From Euonymus europaeus (Eukaryota; Streptophyta; Magnoliopsida; Celastrales; Celastraceae): 64,000 nucleotides of DNA. Made by a program: the position numbers and the translations under genes. This document shows, piece after piece, positions 63,001 to 64,000 of this stretch; position 1 is the first letter of the stretch; every line of letters starts with the position of its first letter. Location of the stretch: positions 24,710,760-24,774,759 of the forward strand of contig OY756969.1 of NCBI GenBank assembly GCA_963580455.1, written 5' to 3'. A model generated the notes under the pieces. It did not search any database. It was not told the origin of the DNA and was given only the letters and a program-made list of their open reading frames with translations.

Positions 63001-64000
63001 TATTGAGCTCTACAATCCTGGCGTTTCGGATTTTGATTTCGGAACTCGTGGCTAGTAGGTCTCGTTTCACCTAGTTAGCCGCGAAATGTGGTTTCTTTAC
63101 GTAAACGGTTTTATGATAATCCGTTGACTCCGAGTTCTGAATTCGGTGATTTTTAGCTTGATTTCGCACTACTTTTCGAGCTCTACAATCCTGGCATTTC
63201 GGATTTTGATTTCGGAACTCGTGGATAGTAGGTCTCGTTTCACCTTGTTAGCCGCGAAATGTGGTTTCTTTACGTAGACGGTTTTATGAATATCCGTTGA
63301 CTCCGAGTTCTGAATTCGGTGATTTTAGGCTTGATTTGGCACTACTTGTCGAGCTCTACAATCCTGGCATATCGGATTTTGATTTCGGAACTCGTGGGTA
63401 GTAGGTCTCGTTTCACCTAGTTAGCCGCGAAATGTGGTTTCTTTACGTAAACGGTTTTATGATATCCGTTGACTCCGAGTTCTGAATTCGGTGATTTTTA
63501 GCTTGATTTCGCACTACTTTTCGAGCTCTACCATCCTGGCATTTCGGATTTTGATTTCAGAACTCGTGGCTTGTAGGTCTCGATTCACCTATTTAGCCGC
63601 GAAATGTGGTTTCTTTACGTAAACGGTTTTCTGAATATCCGTTGACTCCGAGTTCTGAATTCGGTGATTTTTAGCTTGATTTAACACTACTTTTCGAGCT
63701 CTACAATCCTAACGTTTCGGATTTTTATTTCAGAACTCGTGGCTTGTAGGTCTCGTTTCACCTAGTTAGCCGCGAAATGTGGTTTCTTTACGTAAACGGT
63801 TTTATGAATATCCGTTGACTCCGAGTTCTGAATTCAGTGATTTTTAGCTTGATTTCACACTACTTTTCGAGCTCTACAATCCTAACATTTCGGATTTTGA
63901 TTTCAGAACTCGTGGCTTGTAGGTCTCGATTCACCTATTTAGCCGCGAAATGTGGTTTCTTTACGTAAACGGTTTTCTGAATATCCGTTGACTCCGAGTT
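60047..64000 (-). repeat. Reverse satellite repeating part of 59.3-61.3 kb
   Basis: From about 62.6 kb the sequence follows 59.35 kb at exactly 3,287 bases (19 x 173): cggttttttg at 59646 and 62933, gattttaggc at 60034 and 63321, ttatgatatcc at 60170 and 63457. After about 63.84 kb it instead follows about 61.24 kb at near 15 monomers. Within 60.17-60.86 kb the tatgatatcc monomer repeats at 691 bases (four monomers minus one base). Trimer-family monomers (tcggggctag with tcctag, then cctttttacttcg) recur near 61660 and 62352. The array continues beyond the window. Confidence 0.75.

Larger units (their letters stand above)
48016..64000 (-). repeat. 173-bp satellite array, reverse arm (about 92 monomers)
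   Basis: From 48016 to the window end every monomer reads as the reverse complement of the forward-arm unit, for example gtggtttctttacgtaaacg in place of its complement. The period remains 173, with occasional one-base changes: cctttttacttcgag adds a base at 55160, 55680, 58276 and 58798, and tatgatatcc drops one at 60170, 60861 and 63457. The arm has variants that are rare or absent in the forward arm, such as cttgtagg, cctttttacttcg and cctagtactg, so it is not a mirror copy of the adjacent forward sequence. No gene, transposon or unique DNA interrupts it, and it runs off the right end of the window. Confidence 0.97.

Noticed and set aside
1..64000. CRISPR array
   Set aside because: The repeat is 173 bp head to tail with no short repeat alternating with unique spacers, and no cas-like gene is present.
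1..64000. Assignment to a named plant satellite such as Arabidopsis CEN180, rice CentO or maize CentC
   Set aside because: Unit length and sequence do not match what I know of those families, and no search could be run. The organism is left unnamed.

Overview
The whole 64,000-base window is one tandem satellite array. I find no protein-coding gene, RNA gene, transposable element, CRISPR array or unique-sequence island. The unit is 173 bp: the phase marker tccgaaa falls at 1, 174, 347 and 520, and the same spacing holds wherever I sampled it. A hand count of one consensus monomer gives 72 G+C in 173 bases (about 42%). Long head-to-tail arrays of a nucleosome-sized unit, layered in multi-monomer blocks, are typical of eukaryotic centromeric or pericentromeric heterochromatin, and plants are the most familiar hosts. 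I do not recognise this monomer as a named satellite and cannot name the organism. Plant and centromere are inferences; the array itself is seen directly.

Layout: positions 1-48015 hold about 277.6 monomers in forward orientation. At 48015/48016 the orientation flips abruptly, and 48016-64000 hold about 92 monomers in reverse. The switch is a clean junction with 2 bp of shared sequence and places near-complementary monomers either side of a 30-base spacer.

Forward arm: 1-4.83 kb mixes two linked monomer haplotypes (A and B). 4.83-9.0 kb is mixed and contains a trimer duplication. 9.0-17.7 kb is a nest of overlapping duplications, including an exact-looking hexamer tandem (12.53-14.61 kb) and a trimer tandem (14.19-15.23 kb). 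17.66-23.32 kb is a 19-monomer duplication. 23.90-29.65 kb is a nearly identical 17-monomer duplication, with a third partial copy at 43.73-45.39 kb. 31.01-39.43 kb is a 27-monomer duplication whose copies differ by whole-monomer indels. 39.4-43.7 and 45.4-48.0 kb carry a dispersed dimer family and a 25-monomer-spaced duplication.

Reverse arm: 48.0-50.4 kb has single-monomer and dimer tandem duplications. 50.4-53.8 kb has older 11- and 12-monomer-spaced duplications. 53.8-60.05 kb is an almost perfect 18-monomer (3,116 bp) tandem pair with a nested trimer. 59.3-64.0 kb repeats part of that block again at 3,287 bp spacing. Repeat offsets are whole multiples of 173 apart from small indels, as expected from unequal exchange or in-register amplification.

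The only long open frames (63 codons, minus strand) are satellite by-products. The points most worth a second look are the inversion junction, the layered recent duplications whose order can be partly read, the A/B haplotypes with chimeric monomers, the dyad symmetries inside the monomer, and the CpG-rich monomer whose variants look like CpG decay. Coordinates of block edges are by eye, generally good to tens of bases.
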